The translations under genes were made by a program, and so were the position numbers. Below are positions 23,522-33,398 of a stretch of DNA of 64,000 nucleotides, piece after piece. This stretch comes from Gentiana macrophylla (Eukaryota > Streptophyta > Magnoliopsida > Gentianales > Gentianaceae), in assembly GCA_026214975.1 (NCBI GenBank), contig JAOBSW010000108.1:372001-436000 (forward strand). Direction: 5' to 3'. Positions within the stretch are counted from its first letter, which is position 1. The number at the start of each line of letters is the position of its first letter. Below the pieces are notes generated by a model that saw nothing but the letters and a program-made list of their open reading frames with translations, did no database searches and was not told where the DNA came from.

Positions 23522-24111
23522 TTCAGAATGTTAGGTAACCTCAGAGATACTCGTGTTGATAAGTTTCGAAACGGAAGTTCTAGGGCCTAGGAAAAAGGGA
23601 TTGGTTTGTTTCAGGATGGGGGTGTAGTAGTTGTGGTTCATCTAGAAGATGTTGATGGTCGTGTTGGAGTTTACCGTTGAAAAAGAAGAAGAAGAAAAGG
23701 ACCCTGTAGTGTTGAATTCTACGAATCATAGTGTAGTTCTTGGTATAGGCCAGTTAGCCAAAATTTTGTTTACGTGGATTGTAAACATAAGGAAGTGCCT
23801 TCCGGTAAGGAATGCACCGAGTAGAAGTTGAATAGTGCAGTTTCAGTTGTTCAAGAATGGTTTTTCCCGTAAGATCCAAGGGGGAAGTTTGGAAGTACAC
23901 CAAGAAACATGGCTGAATGTTGAACAAGGTATTGGAACCTGAGACCTTCAAGGACAAGCCTTCAGTCATTAATGGTGCTAAGAGGAACTCAAAATCAATG
24001 AAGCGGGAAAGTCGGCTGAGTCGGTTGTTTTTTTTTTTCACCGCGGATGCAGAGTGTGCATAACCGGATGATAATGTTATCTCATGTACGATAATATTAG
24101 ACAACTTAGCG
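23522..24111 (+). pseudogene. gag: gypsy gag remnant
   Basis: Only about 670 bases separate the primer site from the protease, against about 1.75 kb in the related element at 33399-48929, so most of gag is gone. What remains encodes a Lys/Glu-rich patch (EKEEEEKD, about 23680) and a degenerate zinc-knuckle-like stretch around 23740-23820. No open gag frame. Confidence 0.6.
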
Positions 24112-24680
24112 GTTATGGCCTTGTTCGATACGGGAGCATCTAATATGTTTGTGTCATCTAAGATAGCTAAGAAGTTGAATCTACCTTCGGAAACCTTTAG
24201 GAACACTTTGGAAATAACTACACCACTAGGAAAGGTAACTAAGGTAACTAGGACGATACCTTAGGTGGAAGTTCAAGTTGGATCTTATCGATGTAAAAGT
24301 GATTTTAAGGTTTTGGACTTTTTGGATTTCGACGTGATTCTCGGAATAGATTGACTATTCGAGAATTTTGTTCATTTGGATTGTAGAGAAAAGAGAGTGA
24401 CCTTTAAGATACCCAGAAAATCATCTAGGACTTACCAAGGTAATGTATACAATCCTAGTAAGAAGCGTCATCTGATCATTTCAGCAGTTAAGGCGATAAG
24501 AGCTTGTCAAATGGGTTGTGAATGCTACTTGTTATACGCAGTGGATGTGGAACAAGTGAATCCTAAGTTAGAGGAAACCCCTGTGGTAAAGGAATACCCT
24601 AAATTGTTTCCAGAAGAGTTACCGGGAAACATGCCGGATAAAGAGATATAGTTTGAGATCAAGTTGGTACCAGGAGAGGC
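24112..24680 (+). pseudogene. pol: gypsy pol: aspartic protease
   Basis: The frame from about 24112 encodes the protease core FDTGASNMFV (Asp-Thr-Gly intact) followed by [12 protein letters not shown] replaces the Trp codon right after it (about 24353) and a TAG occurs at about 24262. The frame reopens at 24376 and runs into the linker before RT, with another stop at 24649. Ordered as in the minus-strand copy at 44114-45094. Inactive. Confidence 0.8.
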
Positions 24681-25330
24681 ACCAATTGCAAAGGTGCCCT
24701 ATAGGATGGCACCGGCTGAATCGAAAGAGTTGAAAGCTCAACTTAAGGATATGCTCAAAAGGAATATAATTCAGCCTAGTACTTTGCCTTGGGGAGCCCC
24801 TGTTCTATTCGTAAGAAGAAGGATGGTAGCATGAGGATGTGTATAGACTATGGAGCGCTAAATAATCTCACTATCAAGAATAAGTATCCCTTACCAATGA
24901 TTGATGATTTTTTTAATCAGTTGCAAGGAAAGAGAGTGTTTTCCAAGATCGATCTTAGGTCCGGTTATCACCAATTGAAGATCAAGGTAGCAGATATACC
25001 AAAGACGGCTTTCAATACGAGGTATGGAAATTATGAGTTCGTGGTTATGCCTTTTGGACTCATTAATGCTCCATGTGCATTTATGGATCTAATGAGGCGT
25101 GTTTCATGCCATACTTGGACAAATTTGTGATAGTTTTCATAGATGATATCCTTGAATACTCAAAGGATGAGAAAGAACACGAAGAACGTCTAAGGATAGT
25201 GTTGGACACTTTAAGGAATAACCGATTGTATGCTAAGTTCTCAATGTGGGAATTTTGGTTGAATCAAGTCAGTTTCATGGGTCATGTCATTTCTGGTGAT
25301 GGCATTCAAGTGGATCCGGTGTAGATTAAA
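24681..25330 (+). pseudogene. pol: gypsy pol: reverse transcriptase
   Basis: Palm and fingers motifs are clear in pieces: [55 protein letters not shown] and, in another frame (25073-25324), [19 protein letters not shown] with the FIDD catalytic box. Frameshifts near 24810 and 25090 and a TAG at 25322 break it. Confidence 0.85.
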
Positions 25331-25950
25331 GCACTTGAGAAATGGTCCAGACCGACCACAGTTTCAGAAGTTAGGAGTTTTCTCGGTTTGGCTGGCTATT
25401 ATAGGAAGTTTGTACAAGACTTCTCAAAAAATAGCTACACCACTTACCTGGTTCACTCAAAAGAATGTAGAGTTTGAGTGGACTAGTGAGTGTGAAGAGG
25501 CTTTCCAGACATTGAAGGAGAAGTTGACTATAGTCCTAGTTTTAGTAGTTCCGGAGATCTTTGATAACTACGATGTTTACACCGATGCTTTGGGGCAAGG
25601 GCTAAGTTGTGTGTTGACGCAAGGAGCAAAAGTTATCGCTTATGCATCTAGACAGTTGAAAGTACATGAAAAGAATTACCCAACACATGATCTAAAGTTG
25701 GAAGCGGTAGTGTTTGCCTTAAAGATTTTGAGGCACTACTTGTACGGATTTAAGGCTAGGAACTTTACAGACCACAAGAGATTAAAGTATTTATTCACCC
25801 AGGAGAATCTGAAAATGAGACTGAGAAGATGGTTAGAGTTTGTAAAGGATTATGACTTTGATATTCGGTACCACCCGGGTAAAGCAAATGTGGCTGCAGA
25901 CACGTTGAGTAGAAAACCAGTGTTTGCAGTTTCAAGCGTTGAAGTTGTGG
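25331..25950 (+). pseudogene. pol: gypsy pol: RNase H
   Basis: Follows RT in the frame open from 25284 (331 aa, to 26279). It contains [13 protein letters not shown] (first Asp), [21 protein letters not shown] (Glu) and [18 protein letters not shown], the RNase H end. The connection to RT is through a frameshift, with a further shift around 25425. Confidence 0.85.
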
Positions 25951-27070
25951 AAGAACGGTTGGATGGGCTGAAAATCTGGGGTATTGACCAGATTGAGGAT
26001 TGGCAGTTTGTGGCACCATTGTTAGCAAGATCCAAGTTGATGGATGATATTCGGGAAAAGCAAGATGAAGATCTAGTGTTGGTTGACATGAAGCGAGTTG
26101 CAAGAGAAAAGCCTACAATGGGTTATGTTTTAGACAAGAATGGAAATCTTTGGTACCAGGATCGTTTGTGTGTGCCTAATGTTGGTGATATAAGGCAAAG
26201 AGTCATGGAAGAGGCACAAAGGATTGCTTTCGCAGTTCATCCAGGAGCTACCAAGATGTACAGAGACTTGAAGGAATAGTTTTGGTGGCCTTTTCGATGA
26301 AAGTGGAAATAGCTAAGTTTGTAGTAGAATGTGATATTTGTCAGAAAGTTAAAGCGGAGCATAGAAGACCGGGAGGAATGCTTAAGCCATTGCATATCCC
26401 TGAATGGAAATGGGATAAGATCATGATTGATTTCATCACCGGTTTACCGAAGACGAAAGGTGGACAGGATGTGATTTGGGTGATTGTGGATAGACTGACC
26501 AAATCAGCCCACTTCCTACCAACCAAGGTTGATATGTCCTTGAAGAAGATGATGACACTATACCTGGATAATATAGTGAAGTTACACAGGGTACCTATCT
26601 CGATAGTTTTGGATCGTGATCCGAGGTTCGTCAGTCGGTTTTGGAAGAGTTTACAAAGGGCATTTGGCACCAAGTTGAATTTGAGTACGGCATTTCATCC
26701 TCAAATAGATGGACAATCTTAGAGAACCATCCAAACACTTGAAGATATGCTAAGAGCATGTGTTTTGAAAGTAGGCGGATCATGGGATGATTACCTACCT
26801 GTAGCGGAGTTTGCTTACAACGACAGTTATCACGCAAGCATTGGCATGCCACCATTTGAAGCCTTGTATAGGAGAAGATGTCGAACACCACTGTTTTGGG
26901 ATGAAGTCGGGGAAAGACAAGTCACCGGGGCGGAGTTGGTTGAACAAGCTACAGAAAGAGTTCAGTTGGTTAAAAAAAATCTGAAGGCAGCCCAAGATAG
27001 ACAGAAGAGTTGGGCAGATGCCAGCAGGAGACCTCTTGAGTTTGAAGTTGGTGAAAGAGTGTATCTATGA
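25951..27070 (+). pseudogene. pol: gypsy pol: integrase
   Basis: The zinc-binding part is [13 protein letters not shown] followed, after a TAG at 26277, by [11 protein letters not shown]. The core begins IDFITGLPKTKGGQD (first Asp), then IVLDRDPRFVSRFWKSL (second Asp), with the Glu region at AFHPQIDGQS, where a TAG (about 26720) follows. The frame 26747-27070 gives the integrase C-terminus (PFEALYRRRCRTPLFWDEVG, FEVGERVYL). Three pieces, each open; the whole is dead. Confidence 0.85.
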
Positions 27071-27480
27071 GCTTCACCAATGAAAGGAGTTAAACGTTTC
27101 GGACAAAAAAAGAAAAATAAGTCCAAGGTATGTTGGACCGTTTGAGATTCTAGAAAGAGTTGGACCGTTGTCATATAAGCTTAAGTTACCGGAATCAATG
27201 TCAAGATTCCATAATGTTTTTCATGTATCGATGTTGAAGAAGTGTTTGAGGAAGAATGATGTTGAAACCACAGTTGATCCAGAAGTTCTTCAAGAAAATC
27301 TTGCTTATGATGAGAAACCGATTAGGATTCGAGACCGGAAAGAAAAGATGATTAAGAGTCGGTTGATCTTTGGTTTTGGTGCAATGGAGCAATCATTCGC
27401 CGATTGAAGCAACTTAGGAAGTTGAGGACGACATGATCAGCGAGTTTCTAGAGTTCTTGGATTTACTAGGTATGTTCTAG
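27071..27480 (+). pseudogene. pol: gypsy pol: GPY/F-like module and chromodomain remnant
   Basis: After a TGA at 27068, the sequence encodes the conserved [14 protein letters not shown] segment and a chromodomain start, [18 protein letters not shown] at 27415 replaces the Trp codon in the chromodomain core, and the reading then continues EVEDDMISEF. Chromodomains steer integration to particular chromatin. The minus-strand copy has a stop at exactly the same codon. Confidence 0.75.
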
Positions 27481-27500
27481 TTTCAAGGATGAAACTCCTC

Positions 27501-27512
27501 TTAAGGGGGGAA
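27501..27512 (+). promoter_or_regulatory. Polypurine tract of gypsy
   Basis: TTAAGGGGGGAA immediately before TGTAATATTC of the 3' LTR. Confidence 0.8.
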
Positions 27513-29706
27513 TGTAATATTCTGATTTTCGGGAAATAGTAGACATGTCATTTTGTGAAAACGAAATATTATTATTTCTTTTCTTTGATTGGAGTTAAGT
27601 ATTTTTCTTTAATTTATACATAAATATCGAAAATATATATATATATATATATATTTTGGAGAGGAAAATATGATTTTTAATGAGAATGGAAAATAATAAG
27701 AAATTATTATTTTGGGATTATCTATTTAAGGAAAATAAATCCCAATAGTTCCCATAACCAAAAATAAATCGGAACTTTCTTCCAACATTGAGAGAGACGG
27801 CGTGTGAGAGCAAATTAAGGCTGAGAGTTTTCTATCAGTTTCTAAATCGGATCTTAACGGTTTTCAGATCAGAGTAGAGCAATGGAATCATCGTGAAGAG
27901 GGCGTCGATTGAACACCAAAAAGTTAGGACTTTGTCAAGGTATGTGTTCGAGCCCTAATTGTGCTCTTGACTGAGTTTGATGGATTCAAACTCATGATGT
28001 CGTAGTCTTTTGTGTTTAGAAGCGTGTGATCGAATCTAATATAAATTCGGATTGATCACATAGGTTTTCAACGGAAGGGTTCAAGATTTGCCGCAGTTTT
28101 TATGAGAATTGGACTTGGATTAGCTTGCTAAAAGGTAAAAGGATCTTCCTACAAGTTAATTTATGGTTTATTAGGTTTTATGCTAAGGATTGATATGATT
28201 TTATGCTAGGAATCATACATTCGTGTTGCATAAGGATTTAGAGTTGTTATGGTAGATAAAAGTCATGTTTTTCTACTATTTTTCTGAGTATTTTGATGTT
28301 GAACAAGCTTGGATTTGAGTAGAGATCGTAAAAGTGCATAAAAACGTCTTTAGAGAGGTTTGTGCGCACATTGACTAGCAGTGTGCGCATATTGCCAAGG
28401 CTAAATGTTGTTTCAGTTGGACATGTTCTAGAGTGTGCGCACATTGCCCTGGAATGTGCACACACTGGCCGGGCTGAATGTATTTTTTCACCCAATGTGC
28501 ACACATTCCCCTAGAATGTGCGCACATTGCCCATGTTTTTGATAAATAAGTTGTTTTAAGCTATGTTTGGGATTTTAAACGTTATTTCATGTTTTAATAA
28601 CATTAAATAAACATGAACAAGTCTTGATTGAGCTTCTGATTCGTTTAGTTTCGGCACCGGATTTACTCTTAAAGGGAGTTGAAGTTCAGATCCGTCGGAA
28701 GGGCATGAAAGGGATTGTGCTTTGATGAACTAGAGTTCATCAATGTCTGTGTACTTGATAGGGTGTGATGTCTAGTTGTCTAAGTGAGGGAGTAGAGTCG
28801 ATAAGGTGAGTTTCTCACTGAACATACTTAGGTAGTTAGATAACAACGGATAATAATTACGTATGTGATAGTAAAAGATAAAATGTCACCTATTCTCGGT
28901 TAGGCAAGGATTCATATCAGCGATGTGATACGTTCAGTAAAAGCGAACAACGCTACTGGCCTACAACCGGCTAAATGGCTATGGAGGAAATTCACCGAAT
29001 GTATTTGCATACCGGGGGGATCCCGGTACTACCGGTGCTATTCACCATATTTGGCTAGGATATCTCGTGATGGATACACATCATGCATAGTGCCCTTGGA
29101 TGATGACGTAACCGAGATAAGTTAAGCTAGAAACCTATGGTCATGACATGTTGATGGACATGAAGTGAACCCTAGATTGAGTCGGTCTCACAAAGATAAT
29201 CTTTAAATTATAAACATTAATTGATTTGTAGCTTCTACCACTTATTGAGTACTTTGTAATTACATCAAATGCATTGTTTTCTATGTGTTTGGGGGAGAGA
29301 AGATGAACAGGTTGGTCCAGGGATCGATGAGGACTTTGACGACGACGTTTAAGGATGCCGAAGTTGAAGAGTTTATTTATTCATGTTTTCATTTACACTT
29401 TAGACTTGAAGTTTTTTTGGAAACTTTGTAATTTCCTTTTAGTACACGTACGGAGTTTTTTCGTACGATTTAGTTTTCGTTTGGTTTTCTTCAATGTAAT
29501 AAATGTTACATTTTCTATCTTTAGTTGAATTTTTATTCTTGGTTGTTTGGAAAAAAAAAAATTTACCCGAGTCTTTTACTTTCGTTTTGCTTAACTCGAT
29601 ACAACGTAGTACATGCTTACGTATAAAGTGGAATTATTTTATTTTATACGTGCCGAACGTTCCCTTTTCTGGATAAGGACTCGGTGTCCGGGAATGGGGC
29701 GTTACA
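27513..29706 (+). repeat. 3' LTR of gypsy chromovirus
   Basis: TGTAATATTC to GGGCGTTACA, 2,194 bp, followed by the GTGGA duplication. It includes a palindromic-word array at 28361-28532 and a short TA run near 27636-27653. Confidence 0.9.
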
Positions 29707-29711
29707 GTGGA

Positions 29712-30860
29712 TCCATGCAAATGGTACGTACTACCAGATCTGCAAGCTTGCATCACAACAGAGAACCTTTAATTACTTTCATAACTCCACCTTCAATAGT
29801 GTACCAAAATCCAAGAGTCTTAAGTGCACCCAAGGAGATGGCATTTTTCATCAAATATGGAACATGTTTGACTTGATTCTAACCGTGCCAATACCAGCAA
29901 CCTTAAAACCCGCGTCGTTTCCCAACGAAACAACTCCACCTTGAACAGAATCATACATGGAAAACCAATCCCTACTGGTACACATATGATATATGCAACC
30001 AGAATCCAAGATCCATTCAGCAACAGACCTTAATTTATTTTCAGCAAATAAAATATCTCCATAACTCTCATCTTCTACGATACTGGCCTCAGCAAACTCT
30101 GTACCATGCTTTTTCTTTTGTTCACATTTTTCTTTCTTCTTAAGTCGAAAGAAAATTAGTTTTCATATTCCCGATCTATTTACAATAATTACATGTCAAA
30201 TCCTTATGTCTAGGATTCAAAACAAATTTTTCACTATCTGCATCCTTCTTATTTGGTCACCTACGAACTACTAGCATGTCTGTCTAACTACTACTACTTC
30301 CTCAAGTTACGTCTTTGTCAATCTGCTCTTTTGATTTCAAACTCGACTTAATTATAAGAAATAGTATCCTCACCACAAAGCATTGTTTCTCTACAATGCT
30401 TAAATGACTGGGGAAGTGAACACAATAACAACAGGGCATGATCCTCATCATCAATCTCAACATCTATATTAATCAAATCCCTAAACAGGGAATCGAATTT
30501 ATCTAACTGCGATAATATAGATTACCCTTCAGACATATGAAGCATATACAAGCTATGCTTTAAATGAAGCATATTTTCCACTGTTTTCTTCATATCCCAC
30601 AAATTCTTAGCAGTGTCCTCAATGGCTACCTATTTAAAACATCATCAGAAAGACATAAGATGATACATGATCTGGCCTTCTTGTCGAGACAAGAAAACTC
30701 CTTATATGACATATTCTCTGGCTTTTTCTCATTCTCAAGCAGCACAATATCGAAGTCCTCATGAATCATCATGGCCTCCATTTTCAACTGCTGCATCCCG
30801 AATTTGACGTTTCTGACGTACTTCTCAAAATAATACTTAGTTACCATCATGATGGATGCT
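29712..30860 (-). pseudogene. gag-pol: Tork-like gag and protease remnant
   Basis: On the minus strand, 30850-30626 encodes the start of gag (FEKYVRNVKFGMQQLKMEAM, then DKKARSCIILCLSDDVLNR), the Tork/Tnt1-type gag N-terminus. Further on, the zinc knuckle is reduced to CNYCK followed by a stop (about 30200). The protease start reads AEWILDSGCIYHMC (about 30020-29975; Asp-Ser-Gly intact) and continues to about 29860. Everything after that is missing up to a trace of the polyprotein end near 7400-7470. Long dead. Confidence 0.75.
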
Positions 30861-30890
30861 TTTCAAAATCTCAGGAAAAAAACCTTCATT

Positions 30891-30900
30891 CTGATACCAG
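30891..30900 (-). promoter_or_regulatory. Primer-binding site of the Tork-like element
   Basis: The minus strand reads TGGTATCAGA two bases inside the LTR. Confidence 0.75.
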
Positions 30901-30902
30901 TT

Positions 30903-31254
30903 TGTTACGGAAAAAGAACCGAGTGATAGCCCTTAAAGACGGTAACACAAAATAAACATAATAAAGGAAAAAGGCAACAAAAAAAAAAGAAAATTTACGT
31001 GGTTCGGTCATTGTGACCTACGTCCACAGGTGAAAAATAAATTATTACTATATAGGAGAAATACAAAAGATACAACTCTCCTGAAGGCTAAATAAGAAAT
31101 CCAGAAAAGTTAAGCAATTGAGAGTTTATCTTAATTGTTACATCTTAATATAATAGGCTAAACCTATGAAATAATACACTACATTGGTTACTACTCCATA
31201 CGCTGCCGATGTGGGAACTAAAACATTAATGTGGGCTTGGGCCTACTAAACTAA

Positions 31255-31256
<2 letters not shown>
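30903..31256 (-). repeat. 5' LTR of the Tork-like element
   Basis: Plus-strand TGTTACGG at 30903 to CTAACA at 31256 (354 bp). It matches 7119-7377 in its inner two thirds. Confidence 0.75.

Positions 31257-31339
<83 letters not shown>
31257..31339. repeat. (AC)n(AT)n microsatellite
   Basis: About 25 bases of AC repeat followed by about 55 of AT, abutting the Tork-like LTR. Low-complexity frames here encode only alternating residues. Confidence 0.95.
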
Positions 31340-31342
<3 letters not shown>

Positions 31343-32982
31343 CACCACCTCTAGTCTGGTGAGCAATTCACATGGACCAAAACGGTCAACATACACGTGG
31401 CACTCCTCCAGCGGGACTACGAACATAAGTTCACATTCTAATAAAGTCTGAGCTTGTCTTCCATTGCCATTAGCCCTTTTTATTGTCCAAGTATCTAGAG
31501 CTCGGCATCAATATCTAATGCTAGGTATCTAAGACCAAGCCGACCTAGCTTCCGATTAGCACAGAGGCTCATTCAGCACAAGGCCTTACTCATGTCGTCC
31601 CTTACACTTCCTAAATCACGTATGATGTAGCTGGTCCTCTACTAAAAACAGCCTCTTTCTCTCTATGAATTAGGCATCAGCCACCATCTCCTTGACATAT
31701 TCCTCATTCACGCCATTAGCACTGGTTGGACCATAACTCCACTAAGGTACACTGCGTATGGGGATCATATCCCTTGTATGCATGGTTTGTGATTTTATAC
31801 TTACAATCACTATACTCATCATTAATTACTTACTGGAAAATCTACCTTAATATCAAATGGGCATTGTTAATGTCACCACACGCGACTTACTCGGGCACCA
31901 CAACTCGTGGAAATTTTGACTTTGTAGAGGTCGAAATCTTTTTTCAACCCCTCTAGAGTCGAAATTGTGCACAAAATTCGACTCTAAAGGGGTTGAAAAT
32001 AGATTTCGACCTCTACCAAGTCGAAATTTTCACGAGGTGTGGTGCCATTAACAGTATCCATATTAGAACTTCGTGACCAGTAATGGGTTGTTCGTTTTAT
32101 ACTTTTATATGCTTTTCTTAGCAGGATTCAACCGTCGATCACCTTCACGAGCCTTAAAGTGCATCTTCAACGATCAGATCATCCCTTGACGATTTAAGTC
32201 ATCGTCAATACTCATGTACCTTTGAATAATGAAATACATATTCTCTCCGTTCATATTTAACTGTCGTAGTAGTCAAAAAAAATTATTCCTTTTTATTTGA
32301 TGTAGTAACAAACACTCTTTACCGTGTTTTTCGTAAACCGATCCCTATTTATTAAAGGGTTAGATAACGAAAAAAATATTGCGTTAATTATATTCAAAAA
32401 CTTTTATTGTCATTTTGATGTTAAAGTGAAAGTATTACTTAATTTTCTAAATTTTCGTTTTTGATAATTACGACAATTAAATAGAATCAATTATTCAAAA
32501 ATGGAATTTAGCCTCTTTCACTCTAGGATCAATTAATCATAATTTTCTTGTATTTTGTGTAGTTTGTTCAATTTTCCTAGTTTTACAACCGATAAAACAG
32601 TTAAAACATAATTTTGAGATTCGAAACTAATAGAGCTCCTCTCCGAACAAAATATAAAATAAAAATAGAGCAATGCATGTTGAAATTTCTCACATCGACT
32701 TCTCTAACAGATTTAATAAAACAAAAATAAAAAAAAATTAAATTAACTGTCAATTGGGAGGCCATCACCAGTATTGCCACCTAGCTCCACTTTAAATGAA
32801 AATGTTAACAGGTAAACTCACGTTCGACGTTCAACTGAAAGCGTGCGGCATTAATGATGACGGTGTCTCCAAACTAATTGGTCAAACACAATCCTCTCCT
32901 GAAACCCCCACAAAACACAACAACAACCCCCCCCTTTAATTTTTCAATGTCAATGTGTTGATATACTCGTTTCGTGTCAAAA
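31340..32982. other. AT-rich intergenic sequence without recognisable genes
   Basis: No credible frame. It contains the foldback at 31866-32057 and a short stretch near 32247 (CTCTCCGTTCATATTTAACTG) that recalls a MITE end without a clear partner. Confidence 0.5.
31866..32057. mobile_element. Foldback (hairpin) MITE-like element
   Basis: Two arms of about 75-100 bases (31894-31969 and 31970-32046) are near-perfect reverse complements, meeting at GTGCACAAAATTCGACTC. The outer words TGTTAATGTCACCACA (left) and, in reverse complement, CTGTTAATGGCACCACA (right) may be the termini. The left arm carries a small internal duplication. A degenerate relative lies at 55995-56170. Confidence 0.65.
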
Positions 32983-33269
32983 TACTACATCCGCCTCAAA
33001 ATGTTAGTCATCCTAAATGTTTTTACACAGATTAAAAAATCGGCAAAATTAGAAAAACGATCATCTAAGTTGGCATAATATTGATTTTAGTCCTGCTCCT
33101 GCTCTGGTAAAGAAAATGGTCTTCTAAGTTATTTTCTTATTTGAAAAATGGTCTTATCCGTGGATATTGCTAACTAGGCACCGGAATCTTTTAAAATTGC
33201 TGACGTGGCTGCCACATAGGATCCTACGTGGCTGTGGGACCCATTTACTGAAAATAAAAAGTTCTCGTA

Positions 33270-33328
33270 GGAGGGATTTGAACCAACAACATAATGCTAA
33301 AATACTAAACACTTTGACATCCGAGCTA
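33270..33328 (-). other. tRNA-like segment in the left arm
   Basis: On the minus strand, an A-box-like TGTCAAAGTGTTTAG (33305-33319) is followed by a B-box-like GGTTCAAATCC (33274-33284). Spacing is close to a tRNA gene or SINE head. Degenerate, and not a functional tRNA. Confidence 0.45.
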
Positions 33329-33398
33329 TAAATTCAATGCATATACAATAACACAAATTATTACTTATGCATAAGCAATATGGTTTCCTTTGGTTTAA

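Larger units (their letters stand above)
7528..29706 (+). mobile_element. Ty3/gypsy chromovirus (Tekay-like), containing a nested Sirevirus
   Basis: A complete insertion bounded by the 5-bp duplication GTGGA at 7523-7527 and 29707-29711. It comprises a 5' LTR (7528-8597 plus 22371-23430, split by the Sirevirus), primer-binding site (23432-23444), decayed gag/pol (23522-27417), purine tract (27501-27512) and 3' LTR (27513-29706). The domain order protease, RT, RNase H, integrase, then chromodomain-like tail defines a chromovirus. The gag region is about 1.1 kb shorter than in the related element at 33399-48929, indicating an internal deletion. Pol carries many stops and frameshifts, so the element is non-autonomous. 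Confidence 0.9.
6937..31256 (-). mobile_element. Old Tork-like Copia element, split by a gypsy element
   Basis: The two flanks of the gypsy at 7528-29706 form one minus-strand element. A partial 3' LTR lies at about 6937-7377, a gag/protease remnant at 29712-30860, a primer-binding site at 30891-30900 and the 5' LTR at 30903-31256. The LTRs match over roughly 7119-7377 and 30990-31256 (shared GACCTACGTC, ACAACTCTCCTGAAG, CTCCATACG). Excluding nested insertions, only about 1.35 kb of internal sequence remains, so integrase, reverse transcriptase and most of RNase H are deleted. The left LTR diverges or is cut by the neighbouring LTR at 6936. Confidence 0.7.

Noticed and set aside
23754..24206. 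150-aa minus-strand frame in the gypsy
   Set aside because: Antisense of the gag/protease region; no independent support.
31226..31426. Open frame with alternating Tyr-Ile residues
   Set aside because: Translation of the AC/AT microsatellite; the same applies to frames at 61400-61672 and 61565-61777.
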